Origin: Lota lota
Taxonomy: Eukaryota; Chordata; Actinopteri; Gadiformes; Lotidae
Direction of reading: 5' to 3'
Length of the DNA stretch: 64,000 bases
Assembly: GCA_026745465.1 (NCBI GenBank)
Contig: JACYXH010000189.1
Span: forward strand, 110,001-174,000
Part shown: positions 38,778 to 49,828 of the stretch, one piece after another
How the letters are laid out: each line of letters opens with the position of its first letter
Position numbering within the stretch: position 1 is the stretch's first letter
The notes under the pieces: model-generated
What the model was told of the DNA's origin: nothing
The model's database searches: none
The model's input: only the letters and a program-made list of their open reading frames with translations
Translations under genes and position numbers: made by a program

Positions 38778-38865
38778 TCCTTCGAGCCGGAGTTGAACCA
38801 GCGACCTAAGGATATCAGACTCTTTTTACTACAGTCCTCCGCTCTACCAACTGAGCTATCGAATG
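38778..38865 (-). tRNA. tRNA-Tyr(GTA) T8
   Basis: Class A with C2>A, giving an A2-G71 mismatch. Confidence 0.7.
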
Positions 38866-38989
38866 GTCGGTAAGAGAGGTTATTGGTAGGAATGTCTAAC
38901 AATATTATTGGCAAACCCAGCATTATGCCATATCGGAAATGTCTTAACCAAATTATAGCTGTCAAAGTCGTACAGCACTTCCAAAAAAT

Positions 38990-39075
38990 TCCTTCGAGCC
39001 GGAGATGAACCACCAACCTACTGATTTAAGACTTTTTAAAATAGTCCTCCGCTCCACCAACTGAGTTATTGTAGC
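38990..39075 (-). pseudogene. decayed tRNA-Tyr copy P4 (P86)
   Basis: P86. Confidence 0.88.
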
Positions 39076-39204
39076 TTCAGTTAGCATGGTAACTGAGAGG
39101 AATAGGCACAAAACATCTCGGCCACATCCCACAAAATAATGCAACATCGACATTCCTTTCACCAAATGACAATCCCTCAAAGTTGTTCTGTTTTTCCTAA
39201 AAAC

Positions 39205-39292
39205 TCCTTCGAGCCGGAGTTGAACCAGCGACCTAAGGATATCAGACTCTTTTTACTACAGTCCTCCGCTCTACCAACTGAGCTATCGAAGG
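39205..39292 (-). tRNA. tRNA-Tyr(GTA) T9
   Basis: Class A. Left end of the block repeated 2,974 bp further on. Confidence 0.95.
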
Positions 39293-39416
39293 GTCGGTAA
39301 GAGAGGTTATTGGTAGGAATGTCTACCAATATTATTGGCAAACCCAGCATTATGCCATATTGGCAATTTCTTAACCAAATTATAACTGTCAAAGTCGTAC
39401 AGCACTTCCAAAAAAT

Positions 39417-39502
39417 TCCTTCGAGCCGGAGATGAACCACCAACCTATTGATTTAAGACTTTTTAAAATAGTCCTCCGCTCCACCAACTGAGTTATTGTA
39501 GC
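39417..39502 (-). pseudogene. decayed tRNA-Tyr copy P5 (P86)
   Basis: P86 with CTATTGATTTAAG variant. Confidence 0.88.
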
Positions 39503-39627
39503 TTCAGTTAGCATGGTAACTGAGAGGAATAGCCACAAAACCTCTCGGCCACATCTTACAGTATTGCAATGTCGACATTCCTTTCATCAAAGGACTCCCT
39601 CAAAGTCGTTGTCTACTTCCTAAACAT

Positions 39628-39715
39628 TCCTTCAAGCCGGAGTTGAACCAGCGACCTAAGGATATCAGACTCTTTTTATTACAGTCCTCCGCTCTACCAA
39701 CTGAGCTATCGAATG
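39628..39715 (-). tRNA. tRNA-Tyr(GTA) T10, class F
   Basis: Class F plus C67>T. Only TTT follows the 3' end. Confidence 0.65.
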
Positions 39716-39839
39716 GTCGGTAAGAGAGGTTATTGGTAGGAATGTCTAACAATATTATTGGCAAACCCAGCATTATGCCATATTGGAAATTTCTTAACCA
39801 AATTATAGCTGTCAAAGTCGTACAGCACTTCCAAAAAAT

Positions 39840-39925
39840 TCCTTCGAGCCGGAGATTAACCACCAACCTACTGATTTAAGACTTTTTAAAATAGTCCTCC
39901 GCTCCACCAACTGAGTTATTGTAGC
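39840..39925 (-). pseudogene. decayed tRNA-Tyr copy P6 (P86x)
   Basis: P86x: C56>A additionally damages the B box. Confidence 0.88.
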
Positions 39926-40052
39926 TTCAGTTAGCATGGTAACTGAGAGGAATAGCCACAAAACCTCTCGGCCGCATCCCACATTAATGCAACATCGACA
40001 TTCCTTTCACCAAATGTCAATCCCTCAAAGTTGTTCTGTATTTCCTAAAAAT

Positions 40053-40140
40053 TCCTTCGATCCGGAGTTGAACCAGCGACTTAAGGATATCAGACTCTTT
40101 TTACTACAGTCCTCCGCTCTACCAACTGAGCTATCGAAGG
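40053..40140 (-). tRNA. tRNA-Tyr(GTA) T11
   Basis: Class C; G49-A65 mismatch at the base of the T stem. Confidence 0.75.
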
Positions 40141-40264
40141 GTATATATGAGATGTTATTGGTAAGAATATCTACAAATAATATTGGCAAACCCTGCATTA
40201 CGCCATATTGGCAATTTCTTAACCAAAGGATAGCTATCAAAGTTGCACTGCACTTCCTAAAAAT

Positions 40265-40352
40265 TCCTTCGAGCCGGAGTTGAACCAGCGACCTAAGGAT
40301 ATCAGACTCTTTTTACTACAGTCCTCCGCTCTACCAACTGAGCTATCGAAGG
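40265..40352 (-). tRNA. tRNA-Tyr(GTA) T12
   Basis: Class A. Confidence 0.95.
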
Positions 40353-40475
40353 GTCTGTATGAGCTGTTATTGGTAGGAAAACCTACAAATAATATTGGCA
40401 AACCCAGCATTATGCCATATTGGCAATTTCTTAGCCAAAGGATAGCTATCAAATTTGCCATGCACTTCCAAAAAT

Positions 40476-40563
40476 TCCTTCAAGCCAGAGTTGAACCAGC
40501 GACCTAAGGATATCAGACTCTTTTTACTACAGTCCTCCGCTCTACCAACTGAGCTATCGAAGG
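40476..40563 (-). tRNA. tRNA-Tyr(GTA) T13
   Basis: Class D plus C67>T; both changes leave wobble pairs. Confidence 0.82.
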
Positions 40564-40687
40564 GTCTGTACGAGCTGTTATTGGTAGGAATACTTACAAA
40601 TAATATTGGCAAACCCAGCATTATGCCATATTCGCAATTTCTTAGCCAAAGGATAGCTATCAAAGTTGCACTGCACTTCCTAAAAAT

Positions 40688-40775
40688 TCCTTCAAGCCGG
40701 AGTTGAACCAGCGACCTAAGGATTTCAGGCTCTTTTCACTACAGTCCTCCGCTCTACCAACTGAGCTATCGAAGG
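40688..40775 (-). tRNA. tRNA-Tyr(GTA) T14
   Basis: Class B. Confidence 0.88.
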
Positions 40776-40899
40776 GTCGGTACGAGAGGTTATTGGTACG
40801 AAGGTCTACCAATAATATTAGCAAACTCAGCATTATGCCATATTGGCAATTTCCTAACCAAATTATAGCTGTCAAAGTCTTACAGCACTTCCAAAAAAT

Positions 40900-40987
40900 T
40901 CCTTCGAGCCGGAGATGAACCACCAACCTACGGATTTAAGACTCTTTTTAAAGTAGTCCTCCGATCCACCAACTGAGTTATTGTAGC
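40900..40987 (-). pseudogene. decayed tRNA-Tyr copy P7 (P88)
   Basis: P88. Confidence 0.88.
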
Positions 40988-41114
40988 TTGAGTTAGCATG
41001 GTTACTGCGAGGAATAGCCACAAAACTTCTCGGCCACATCCCACATTAATGCAACATCGACATTCCTTTCACCAAATGACAATCCCTCAAAGTTGTTCTC
41101 TATTTCCTAAAAAT

Positions 41115-41202
41115 TCCTTCGAGCCGGAGTTGAACCAGCGACCTAAGGATATCAGACTCTTTTTACTACAGTCCTCCGCTCTACCAACTGAGCTATCGAA
41201 GG
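41115..41202 (-). tRNA. tRNA-Tyr(GTA) T15
   Basis: Class A. Confidence 0.95.
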
Positions 41203-41326
41203 GTCTGTATGAGCTGTTATTGGTAGGAATATCTACAAATAATATTGGCAAATCCAGCATTATGCCATATTCGCAATTTCTTAGCCAAAGGATAGCTATC
41301 AAATTTGCAATGAACTTCCAAAAAAT

Positions 41327-41414
41327 TCCTTCGAGCCGGAGTTGAACCAGCGACCTAAGGATATCAGACTCTTTTTACTACAGTCCTCCGCTCTACCAAC
41401 TGAGCTATCGAAGG
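41327..41414 (-). tRNA. tRNA-Tyr(GTA) T16
   Basis: Class A; 5' flank reads GTCTTTAAGAG rather than GTCGGTAAGAG. Confidence 0.95.
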
Positions 41415-41538
41415 GTCTTTAAGAGAGGTTATTGGTAGGAATGTCTACCAATATTATTGGCAAACCCAGCATTATGCCATATTGGCAATTTCTTAACCAA
41501 ATTATAGCTGTCAAAGTCGTACAGCACTTCTAAAAAAT

Positions 41539-41624
41539 TCCTTCGAGCCGGAGATGAACCACCAACATACTGATTTAAGACTTTTTAAAATAGTCCTCCG
41601 CTCCACCAACTGAGTTATTGTAGC
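41539..41624 (-). pseudogene. decayed tRNA-Tyr copy P8 (P86)
   Basis: P86 with CCAACATACTG variant. Confidence 0.88.
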
Positions 41625-41751
41625 TTCAGTTAGCATTGTTACTGCGAGGAATAGCCACAAATCCTCTCGGCCACATCCCATATTAATGCAACATCGACAT
41701 TCCTTTCACCAAATGACAATCCCTTAAAGTTGTTCTGTATTTCCTAAAAAC

Positions 41752-41839
41752 TCCTTCGAGCCGGAGTTGAACCAGCGACCTAAGGATATCAGACTCTTTT
41801 CACTACAGTCCTCCGCTCTACCAACTGAGCTATCGAAGG
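41752..41839 (-). tRNA. tRNA-Tyr(GTA) T17
   Basis: Class E. Confidence 0.93.
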
Positions 41840-41963
41840 GTCTGTATGAGCTGTTATTGGTAGGAATACTTACAAATAATATTGGCAAACCCAGCATTAT
41901 GGCATATTGGCAATTTCTTAGCCAAAGGATAGCTATCAAATTTGCAATGCACTTCCAAAAAAT

Positions 41964-42049
41964 TCCTTCGAGCCGGAGATGAACCACCAACCTACTGATT
42001 TAAGACTTTTTAAAATAGTCCTCCGCTCCACCAACTGAGTTATTGTAGC
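41964..42049 (-). pseudogene. decayed tRNA-Tyr copy P9 (P86)
   Basis: P86. Confidence 0.88.
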
Positions 42050-42178
42050 TTCAGTTAGCATGGTAACTGAGAGGAATAGGCACAAAACCTCTCGGCCACA
42101 TCCCACAAAATAATGCAACATCGACATTCCTTTCACCAAATGACAATCCCTCAAAGTTGTTCTGTTTTTCCTAAAAAC

Positions 42179-42266
42179 TCCTTCGAGCCGGAGTTGAACC
42201 AGCGACCTAAGGATATCAGACTCTTTTTACTACAGTCCTCCGCTCTACCAACTGAGCTATCGAAGG
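42179..42266 (-). tRNA. tRNA-Tyr(GTA) T18
   Basis: Class A. Confidence 0.95.
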
Positions 42267-42390
42267 GTCGGTAAGAGAGGTTATAGGTAGGAATGTCTAC
42301 CAATATTATTGGCAAACCCAGCATTATGCCATATTGGCAATTTCTTAACCAAATTATAACTGTCAAAGTCGTACAGCACTTCCAAAAAAT

Positions 42391-42476
42391 TCCTTCGAGC
42401 CGGAGATGAACCACCAACCTATTGATTTAAGACTTTTTAAAATAGTCCTCCGCTCCACCAACTGAGTTATTGTAGC
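42391..42476 (-). pseudogene. decayed tRNA-Tyr copy P10 (P86)
   Basis: P86, CTATTGATTTAAG variant as in P5. Confidence 0.88.
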
Positions 42477-42601
42477 TTCAGTTAGCATGGTAACTGAGAG
42501 GAATAGCCACAAAACCTCTCGGCCACATCTTACAGTATTGCAATGTCGACATTCCTTTCATCAAATGACTCCCTCAAAGTCGTTGTCTACTTCCTAAACA
42601 T

Positions 42602-42689
42602 TCCTTCGAGCCGGAGTTGAACCAGCGACCTAAGGATATCAGACTCTTTTTATTACAGTCCTCCGCTCTACCAACTGAGCTATCGAATG
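42602..42689 (-). tRNA. tRNA-Tyr(GTA) T19, class F
   Basis: Class F. Confidence 0.68.
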
Positions 42690-42813
42690 GTCGGTAAGAG
42701 AGGTTATTGGTAGGAATGTCTAACAATATTATTGGCAAACCCAGCATTATGCCATATTGGAAATTTCTTAACCAAATTATAGCTGTCAAAGTCGTACAGC
42801 ACTTCCAAAAAAT

Positions 42814-42899
42814 TCCTTCGAGCCGGAGATTAACCACCAACCTACTGATTTAAGACTTTTTAAAATAGTCCTCCGCTCCACCAACTGAGTTATTGTAGC
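42814..42899 (-). pseudogene. decayed tRNA-Tyr copy P11 (P86x)
   Basis: P86x. Confidence 0.88.
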
Positions 42900-43026
42900 T
42901 TCAGTTAGCATGGTAACTGAGAGGAATAGCCACAAAACCTCTCGGCCGCATCCCACATTAATGCAACATCGACATTCCTTTCACCAAATGTCAATCCCTC
43001 AAAGTTGTTCTGTATTTCCTAAAAAT

Positions 43027-43114
43027 TCCTTCGATCCGGAGTTGAACCAGCGACTTAAGGATATCAGACTCTTTTTACTACAGTCCTCCGCTCTACCAAC
43101 TGAGCTATCGAAGG
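43027..43114 (-). tRNA. tRNA-Tyr(GTA) T20
   Basis: Class C. Confidence 0.75.
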
Positions 43115-43238
43115 GTATGTATGAGATGTTATTGGTAAGAATATCTACAAATAATATTGGCAAACCCTGCATTACGCCATATTGGCAATTTCTTAACCAA
43201 AGGATAGCTATCAAAGTTGCACTGCACTTCCTAAAAAT

Positions 43239-43326
43239 TCCTTCGAGCCGGAGTTGAACCAGCGACCTAAGGATATCAGACTCTTTTTACTACAGTCCTC
43301 CGCTCTACCAACTGAGCTATCGAAGG
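43239..43326 (-). tRNA. tRNA-Tyr(GTA) T21
   Basis: Class A. Confidence 0.95.
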
Positions 43327-43449
43327 GTCTGTATGAGCTGTTATTGGTAGGAAAACCTACAAATAATATTGGCAAACCCAGCATTATGCCATATTGGCAA
43401 TTTCTTAGCCAAAGGATAGCTATCAAATTTGCAATGCACTTCCAAAAAT

Positions 43450-43537
43450 TCCTTCGAGCCAGAGTTGAACCAGCGACCTAAGGATATCAGACTCTTTTTA
43501 CTACAGTCCTCTGCTCTACCAACTGAGCTATCGAAGG
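43450..43537 (-). tRNA. tRNA-Tyr(GTA) T22
   Basis: Class D plus G26>A. Confidence 0.82.
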
Positions 43538-43661
43538 GTCTGTATGAGCTGTTATTGGTAGGAATACTTACAAATAATATTGGCAAACCCAGCATTATGC
43601 CATATTCGCAATTTCTTAGCCAAAGGATAGCTATCAAAGTTGCACTGCACTTCCTAAAAAT

Positions 43662-43749
43662 TCCTTCAAGCCGGAGTTGAACCAGCGACCTAAGGATTTC
43701 AGGCTCTTTTCACTACAGTCCTCCGCTCTACCAACTGAGCTATCGAAGG
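43662..43749 (-). tRNA. tRNA-Tyr(GTA) T23
   Basis: Class B. Confidence 0.88.
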
Positions 43750-43873
43750 GTCGGTACGAGAGGTTATTGGTACGAAGGTCTACCAATAATATTAGCAAAC
43801 TCAGCATTATGCCATATTGGCAATTTCCTAACCAAATTATAGCTGTCAAAGTCTTACAGCACTTCCAAAAAAT

Positions 43874-43961
43874 TCCTTCGAGCCGGAGATGAACCACCAA
43901 CCTACGGATTTAAGACTCTTTTTAAAGTAGTCCTCCGATCCACCAACTGAGTTATTGTAGC
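43874..43961 (-). pseudogene. decayed tRNA-Tyr copy P12 (P88)
   Basis: P88. Confidence 0.88.
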
Positions 43962-44088
43962 TTGAGTTAGCATGGTTACTGCGAGGAATAGCCACAAAAC
44001 TTCTCGGCCACATCCCACATTAATGCAACATCGACATTCCTTTCACCAAATGACAATCCCTCAAAGTTGTTCTCTATTTCCTAAAAAT

Positions 44089-44176
44089 TCCTTCGAGCCG
44101 GAGTTGAACCAGCGACCTAAGGATATCAGACTCTTTTTACTACAGTCCTCCGCTCTACCAACTGAGCTATCGAAGG
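44089..44176 (-). tRNA. tRNA-Tyr(GTA) T24
   Basis: Class A. Confidence 0.95.
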
Positions 44177-44300
44177 GTCTGTATGAGCTGTTATTGGTAG
44201 GAATATCTACAAATAATATTGGCAAATCCAGCATTATGCCATATTCGCAATTTCTTAGCCAAAGGATAGCTATCAAATTTGCAATGAACTTCCAAAAAAT

Positions 44301-44388
44301 TCCTTCGAGCCGGAGTTGAACCAGCGACCTAAGGATATCAGACTCTTTTTACTACAGTCCTCCGCTCTACCAACTGAGCTATCGAAGG
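44301..44388 (-). tRNA. tRNA-Tyr(GTA) T25
   Basis: Class A. Confidence 0.95.
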
Positions 44389-44512
44389 GTCGGTAAGAGA
44401 GGTTATTGGTAGGAATGTCTACCAATATTATTGGCAAACCCAGCATTATGCCATATTGGCAATTTCTTAACCAAATTATAGCTGTCAAAGTCGTACAGCA
44501 CTTCTAAAAAAT

Positions 44513-44598
44513 TCCTTCGAGCCGGAGATGAACCACCAACCTACTGATTTAAGACTTTTTAAAATAGTCCTCCGCTCCACCAACTGAGTTATTGTAGC
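44513..44598 (-). pseudogene. decayed tRNA-Tyr copy P13 (P86)
   Basis: P86. Confidence 0.88.
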
Positions 44599-44725
44599 TT
44601 CAGTTAGCATTGTTACTGCGAGGAATAGCCACAAATCCTCTCGGCCACATCCCATATTAATGCAACATCGACATTCCTTTCACCAAATGACAATCCCTTA
44701 AAGTTGTTCTGTATTTCCTAAAAAC

Positions 44726-44813
44726 TCCTTCGAGCCGGAGTTGAACCAGCGACCTAAGGATATCAGACTCTTTTCACTACAGTCCTCCGCTCTACCAACT
44801 GAGCTATCGAATG
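44726..44813 (-). tRNA. tRNA-Tyr(GTA) T26, recombinant
   Basis: Class E body and 3' flank joined to the C2>A 5' end and 5' flank of class F. Confidence 0.72.
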
Positions 44814-44937
44814 GTCGGTAAGAGAGGTTATTGGTAGGAATGTCTAACAATATTATTGGCAAACCCAGCATTATGCCATATTGGAAATTTCTTAACCAAA
44901 TTATAGCTGTCAAAGTCGTACAGCACTTCCAAAAAAT

Positions 44938-45023
44938 TCCTTCGAGCCGGAGATTAACCACCAACCTACTGATTTAAGACTTTTTAAAATAGTCCTCCGC
45001 TCCACCAACTGAGTTATTGTAGC
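44938..45023 (-). pseudogene. decayed tRNA-Tyr copy P14 (P86x)
   Basis: P86x. Confidence 0.88.
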
Positions 45024-45150
45024 TTCAGTTAGCATGGTAACTGAGAGGAATAGCCACAAAACCTCTCGGCCGCATCCCACATTAATGCAACATCGACATT
45101 CCTTTCACCAAATGTCAATCCCTCAAAGTTGTTCTGTATTTCCTAAAAAT

Positions 45151-45238
45151 TCCTTCGATCCGGAGTTGAACCAGCGACTTAAGGATATCAGACTCTTTTT
45201 ACTACAGTCCTCCGCTCTACCAACTGAGCTATCGAAGG
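45151..45238 (-). tRNA. tRNA-Tyr(GTA) T27
   Basis: Class C. Confidence 0.75.
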
Positions 45239-45362
45239 GTATGTATGAGATGTTATTGGTAAGAATATCTACAAATAATATTGGCAAACCCTGCATTACG
45301 CCATATTGGCAATTTCTTAACCAAAGGATAGCTATCAAAGTTGCACTGCACTTCCTAAAAAT

Positions 45363-45450
45363 TCCTTCGAGCCGGAGTTGAACCAGCGACCTAAGGATAT
45401 CAGACTCTTTTTACTACAGTCCTCCGCTCTACCAACTGAGCTATCGAAGG
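45363..45450 (-). tRNA. tRNA-Tyr(GTA) T28
   Basis: Class A. Confidence 0.95.
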
Positions 45451-45573
45451 GTCTGTATGAGCTGTTATTGGTAGGAAAACCTACAAATAATATTGGCAAA
45501 CCCAGCATTATGCCATATTGGCAATTTCTTAGCCAAAGGATAGCTATCAAATTTGCAATGCACTTCCAAAAAT

Positions 45574-45661
45574 TCCTTCGAGCCAGAGTTGAACCAGCGA
45601 CCTAAGGATATCAGACTCTTTTTACTACAGTCCTCCGCTCTACCAACTGAGCTATCGAAGG
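45574..45661 (-). tRNA. tRNA-Tyr(GTA) T29, recombinant
   Basis: Class D 3' half and 3' flank, followed on the 5' side by the flank normally next to class B (GTCGGTACGAG). Confidence 0.83.
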
Positions 45662-45785
45662 GTCGGTACGAGAGGTTATTGGTACGAAGGTCTACCAATA
45701 ATATTAGCAAACTCAGCATTATGCCATATTGGCAATTTCCTAACCAAATTATAGCTGTCAAAGTCTTACAGCACTTCCAAAAAAT

Positions 45786-45873
45786 TCCTTCGAGCCGGAG
45801 ATGAACCACCAACCTACGGATTTAAGACTCTTTTTAAAGTAGTCCTCCGATCCACCAACTGAGTTATTGTAGC
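45786..45873 (-). pseudogene. decayed tRNA-Tyr copy P15 (P88)
   Basis: P88. Confidence 0.88.
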
Positions 45874-46000
45874 TTGAGTTAGCATGGTTACTGCGAGGAA
45901 TAGCCACAAAACTTCTCGGCCACATCCCACATTAATGCAACATCGACATTCCTTTCACCAAATGACAATCCCTCAAAGTTGTTCTCTATTTCCTAAAAAT

Positions 46001-46088
46001 TCCTTCGAGCCGGAGTTGAACCAGCGACCTAAGGATATCAGACTCTTTTTACTACAGTCCTCCGCTCTACCAACTGAGCTATCGAAGG
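46001..46088 (-). tRNA. tRNA-Tyr(GTA) T30, recombinant flanks
   Basis: Class A gene whose 3' flank is that of T24 and whose 5' flank is that of T25. Confidence 0.95.
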
Positions 46089-46212
46089 GTCGGTAAGAGA
46101 GGTTATTGGTAGGAATGTCTACCAATATTATTGGCAAACCCAGCATTATGCCATATTGGCAATTTCTTAACCAAATTATAGCTGTCAAAGTCGTACAGCA
46201 CTTCTAAAAAAT

Positions 46213-46298
46213 TCCTTCGAGCCGGAGATGAACCACCAACCTACTGATTTAAGACTTTTTAAAATAGTCCTCCGCTCCACCAACTGAGTTATTGTAGC
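46213..46298 (-). pseudogene. decayed tRNA-Tyr copy P16 (P86)
   Basis: P86. Confidence 0.88.
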
Positions 46299-46425
46299 TT
46301 CAGTTAGCATTGTTACTGCGAGGAATAGCCACAAATCCTCTCGGCCACATCCCATATTAATGCAACATCGACATTCCTTTCACCAAATGACAATCCCTTA
46401 AAGTTGTTCTGTATTTCCTAAAAAC

Positions 46426-46513
46426 TCCTTCGAGCCGGAGTTGAACCAGCGACCTAAGGATATCAGACTCTTTTCACTACAGTCCTCCGCTCTACCAACT
46501 GAGCTATCGAAGG
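46426..46513 (-). tRNA. tRNA-Tyr(GTA) T31
   Basis: Class E. Confidence 0.93.
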
Positions 46514-46637
46514 GTCTGTATGAGCTGTTATTGGTAGGAATACTTACAAATAATATTGGCAAACCCAGCATTATGGCATATTGGCAATTTCTTAGCCAAA
46601 GGATAGCTATCAAATTTGCAATGCACTTCCAAAAAAT

Positions 46638-46723
46638 TCCTTCGAGCCGGAGATGAACCACCAACCTACTGATTTAAGACTTTTTAAAATAGTCCTCCGC
46701 TCCACCAACTGAGTTATTGTAGC
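46638..46723 (-). pseudogene. decayed tRNA-Tyr copy P17 (P86)
   Basis: P86. Confidence 0.88.
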
Positions 46724-46852
46724 TTCAGTTAGCATGGTAACTGAGAGGAATAGGCACAAAACCTCTCGGCCACATCCCACAAAATAATGCAACATCGACA
46801 TTCCTTTCACCAAATGACAATCCCTCAAAGTTGTTCTGTTTTTCCTAAAAAC

Positions 46853-46940
46853 TCCCTCGAGCCGGAGTTGAACCAGCGACCTAAGGATATCAGACTCTTT
46901 TTACTACAGTCCTCCGCTCTACCAACTGAGCTATCGAAGG
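46853..46940 (-). tRNA. tRNA-Tyr(GTA) T32
   Basis: Class A with A69>G (T4-G69 wobble). The 6.59-kb periodicity starts at about this unit. Confidence 0.88.
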
Positions 46941-47064
46941 GTCTGTATAAGCTGTTATTGGTAGGAATATCTACAAATAATATTGGCAAATCCAGCATTA
47001 TGCCATATTCGCAATTTCTTAGCCAAAGGATAGCTTTCAAATTTGCAATGAACTTCCAAAAAAT

Positions 47065-47152
47065 TCCTTCGAGCCGGAGTTGAACCAGCGACCTAAGGAT
47101 ATCAGACTCTTTTTACTACAGTCCTCCGCTCTACCAACTGAGCTATCGAAGG
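47065..47152 (-). tRNA. tRNA-Tyr(GTA) T33
   Basis: Class A. Confidence 0.95.
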
Positions 47153-47276
47153 GTCGGTAAGAGAGGTTATTGGTAGGAATGTCTACCAATATTATTGGCA
47201 AACCCAGCATTATGCCATATTGGCAATTTCTTAACCAAATTATAGCTGTCAAAGTCGTACAGCACTTCTAAAAAAT

Positions 47277-47362
47277 TCCTTCGAGCCGGAGATGAACCAC
47301 CAACCTACTGATTTAAGACTTTTTAAAATAGTCCTCCGCTCCACCAACTGAGTTATTGTAGC
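47277..47362 (-). pseudogene. decayed tRNA-Tyr copy P18 (P86)
   Basis: P86. Confidence 0.88.
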
Positions 47363-47489
47363 TTCAGTTAGCATTGTTACTGCGAGGAATAGCCACAAAT
47401 CCTCTCGGCCACATCCCATATTAATGCAACATCGACATTCCTTTCACCAAATGACAATCCCTTAAAGTTGTTCTGTATTTCCTAAAAAC

Positions 47490-47577
47490 TCCTTCGAGCC
47501 GGAGTTGAACCAGCGACCTAAGGATATCAGACTCTTTTCACTACAGTCCTCCGCTCTACCAACTGAGCTATCGAATG
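47490..47577 (-). tRNA. tRNA-Tyr(GTA) T34
   Basis: Class E with C2>A, same recombinant form as T26. Confidence 0.72.
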
Positions 47578-47701
47578 GTCGGTAAGAGAGGTTATTGGTA
47601 GGAATGTCTAACAATATTATTGGCAAACCCAGCATTATGCCATATTGGAAATTTCTTAACCAAATTATAGCTGTCAAAGTCGTACAGCACTTCCAAAAAA
47701 T

Positions 47702-47787
47702 TCCTTCGAGCCGGAGATTAACCACCAACCTACTGATTTAAGACTTTTTAAAATAGTCCTCCGCTCCACCAACTGAGTTATTGTAGC
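47702..47787 (-). pseudogene. decayed tRNA-Tyr copy P19 (P86x)
   Basis: P86x. Confidence 0.88.
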
Positions 47788-47914
47788 TTCAGTTAGCATG
47801 GTAACTGAGAGGAATAGCCACAAAACCTCTCGGCCGCATCCCACATTAATGCAACATCGACATTCCTTTCACCAAATGTCAATCCCTCAAAGTTGTTCTG
47901 TATTTCCTAAAAAT

Positions 47915-48002
47915 TCCTTCGATCCGGAGTTGAACCAGCGACTTAAGGATATCAGACTCTTTTTACTACAGTCCTCCGCTCTACCAACTGAGCTATCGAA
48001 GG
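47915..48002 (-). tRNA. tRNA-Tyr(GTA) T35
   Basis: Class C. Confidence 0.75.
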
Positions 48003-48126
48003 GTATGTATGAGATGTTATTGGTAAGAATATCTACAAATAATATTGGCAAACCCTGCATTACGCCATATTGGCAATTTCTTAACCAAAGGATAGCTATC
48101 AAAGTTGCACTGCACTTCCTAAAAAT

Positions 48127-48214
48127 TCCTTCGAGCCGGAGTTGAACCAGCGACCTAAGGATATCAGACTCTTTTTACTACAGTCCTCCGCTCTACCAAC
48201 TGAGCTATCGAAGG
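48127..48214 (-). tRNA. tRNA-Tyr(GTA) T36
   Basis: Class A. Confidence 0.95.
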
Positions 48215-48337
48215 GTCTGTATGAGCTGTTATTGGTAGGAAAACCTACAAATAATATTGGCAAACCCAGCATTATGCCATATTGGCAATTTCTTAGCCAA
48301 AGGATAGCTATCAAATTTGCAATGCACTTCCAAAAAT

Positions 48338-48425
48338 TCCTTCGAGCCAGAGTTGAACCAGCGACCTAAGGATATCAGACTCTTTTTACTACAGTCCTCC
48401 GCTCTACCAACTGAGCTATCGAAGG
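48338..48425 (-). tRNA. tRNA-Tyr(GTA) T37
   Basis: Class D, recombinant form as T29. Confidence 0.83.
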
Positions 48426-48549
48426 GTCGGTACGAGAGGTTATTGGTACGAAGGTCTACCAATAATATTAGCAAACTCAGCATTATGCCATATTGGCAAT
48501 TTCCTAACCAAATTATAGCTGTCAAAGTCTTACAGCACTTCCAAAAAAT

Positions 48550-48637
48550 TCCTTCGAGCCGGAGATGAACCACCAACCTACGGATTTAAGACTCTTTTTA
48601 AAGTAGTCCTCCGATCCACCAACTGAGTTATTGTAGC
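48550..48637 (-). pseudogene. decayed tRNA-Tyr copy P20 (P88)
   Basis: P88. Confidence 0.88.
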
Positions 48638-48764
48638 TTGAGTTAGCATGGTTACTGCGAGGAATAGCCACAAAACTTCTCGGCCACATCCCACATTAAT
48701 GCAACATCGACATTCCTTTCACCAAATGACAATCCCTCAAAGTTGTTCTCTATTTCCTAAAAAT

Positions 48765-48852
48765 TCCTTCGAGCCGGAGTTGAACCAGCGACCTAAGGAT
48801 ATCAGACTCTTTTTACTACAGTCCTCCGCTCTACCAACTGAGCTATCGAAGG
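48765..48852 (-). tRNA. tRNA-Tyr(GTA) T38
   Basis: Class A. Confidence 0.95.
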
Positions 48853-48976
48853 GTCGGTAAGAGAGGTTATTGGTAGGAATGTCTACCAATATTATTGGCA
48901 AACCCAGCATTATGCCATATTGGCAATTTCTTAACCAAATTATAGCTGTCAAAGTCGTACAGCACTTCTAAAAAAT

Positions 48977-49062
48977 TCCTTCGAGCCGGAGATGAACCAC
49001 CAACCTACTGATTTAAGACTTTTTAAAATAGTCCTCCGCTCCACCAACTGAGTTATTGTAGC
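48977..49062 (-). pseudogene. decayed tRNA-Tyr copy P21 (P86)
   Basis: P86. Confidence 0.88.
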
Positions 49063-49189
49063 TTCAGTTAGCATTGTTACTGCGAGGAATAGCCACAAAT
49101 CCTCTCGGCCACATCCCATATTAATGCAACATCGACATTCCTTTCACCAAATGACAATCCCTTAAAGTTGTTCTGTATTTCCTAAAAAC

Positions 49190-49277
49190 TCCTTCGAGCC
49201 GGAGTTGAACCAGCGACCTAAGGATATCAGACTCTTTTCACTACAGTCCTCCGCTCTACCAACTGAGCTATCGAAGG
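49190..49277 (-). tRNA. tRNA-Tyr(GTA) T39
   Basis: Class E. Confidence 0.93.
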
Positions 49278-49401
49278 GTCTGTATGAGCTGTTATTGGTA
49301 GGAATACTTACAAATAATATTGGCAAACCCAGCATTATGGCATATTGGCAATTTCTTAGCCAAAGGATAGCTATCAAATTTGCAATGCACTTCCAAAAAA
49401 T

Positions 49402-49487
49402 TCCTTCGAGCCGGAGATGAACCACCAACCTACTGATTTAAGACTTTTTAAAATAGTCCTCCGCTCCACCAACTGAGTTATTGTAGC
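49402..49487 (-). pseudogene. decayed tRNA-Tyr copy P22 (P86)
   Basis: P86. Confidence 0.88.
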
Positions 49488-49616
49488 TTCAGTTAGCATG
49501 GTAACTGAGAGGAATAGGCACAAAACCTCTCGGCCACATCCCACAAAATAATGCAACATCGACATTCCTTTCACCAAATGACAATCCCTCAAAGTTGTTC
49601 TGTTTTTCCTAAAAAC

Positions 49617-49704
49617 TCCTTCGAGCCGGAGTTGAACCAGCGACCTAAGGATATCAGACTCTTTTTACTACAGTCCTCCGCTCTACCAACTGAGCTATCG
49701 AAGG
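49617..49704 (-). tRNA. tRNA-Tyr(GTA) T40
   Basis: Class A. Confidence 0.95.
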
Positions 49705-49828
49705 GTCGGTAAGAGAGGTTATTGGTAGGAATGTCTACCAATATTATTGGCAAACCCAGCATTATGCCATATTGGCAATTTCTTAACCAAATTATAACTG
49801 TCAAAGTCGTACAGCACTTCCAAAAAAT

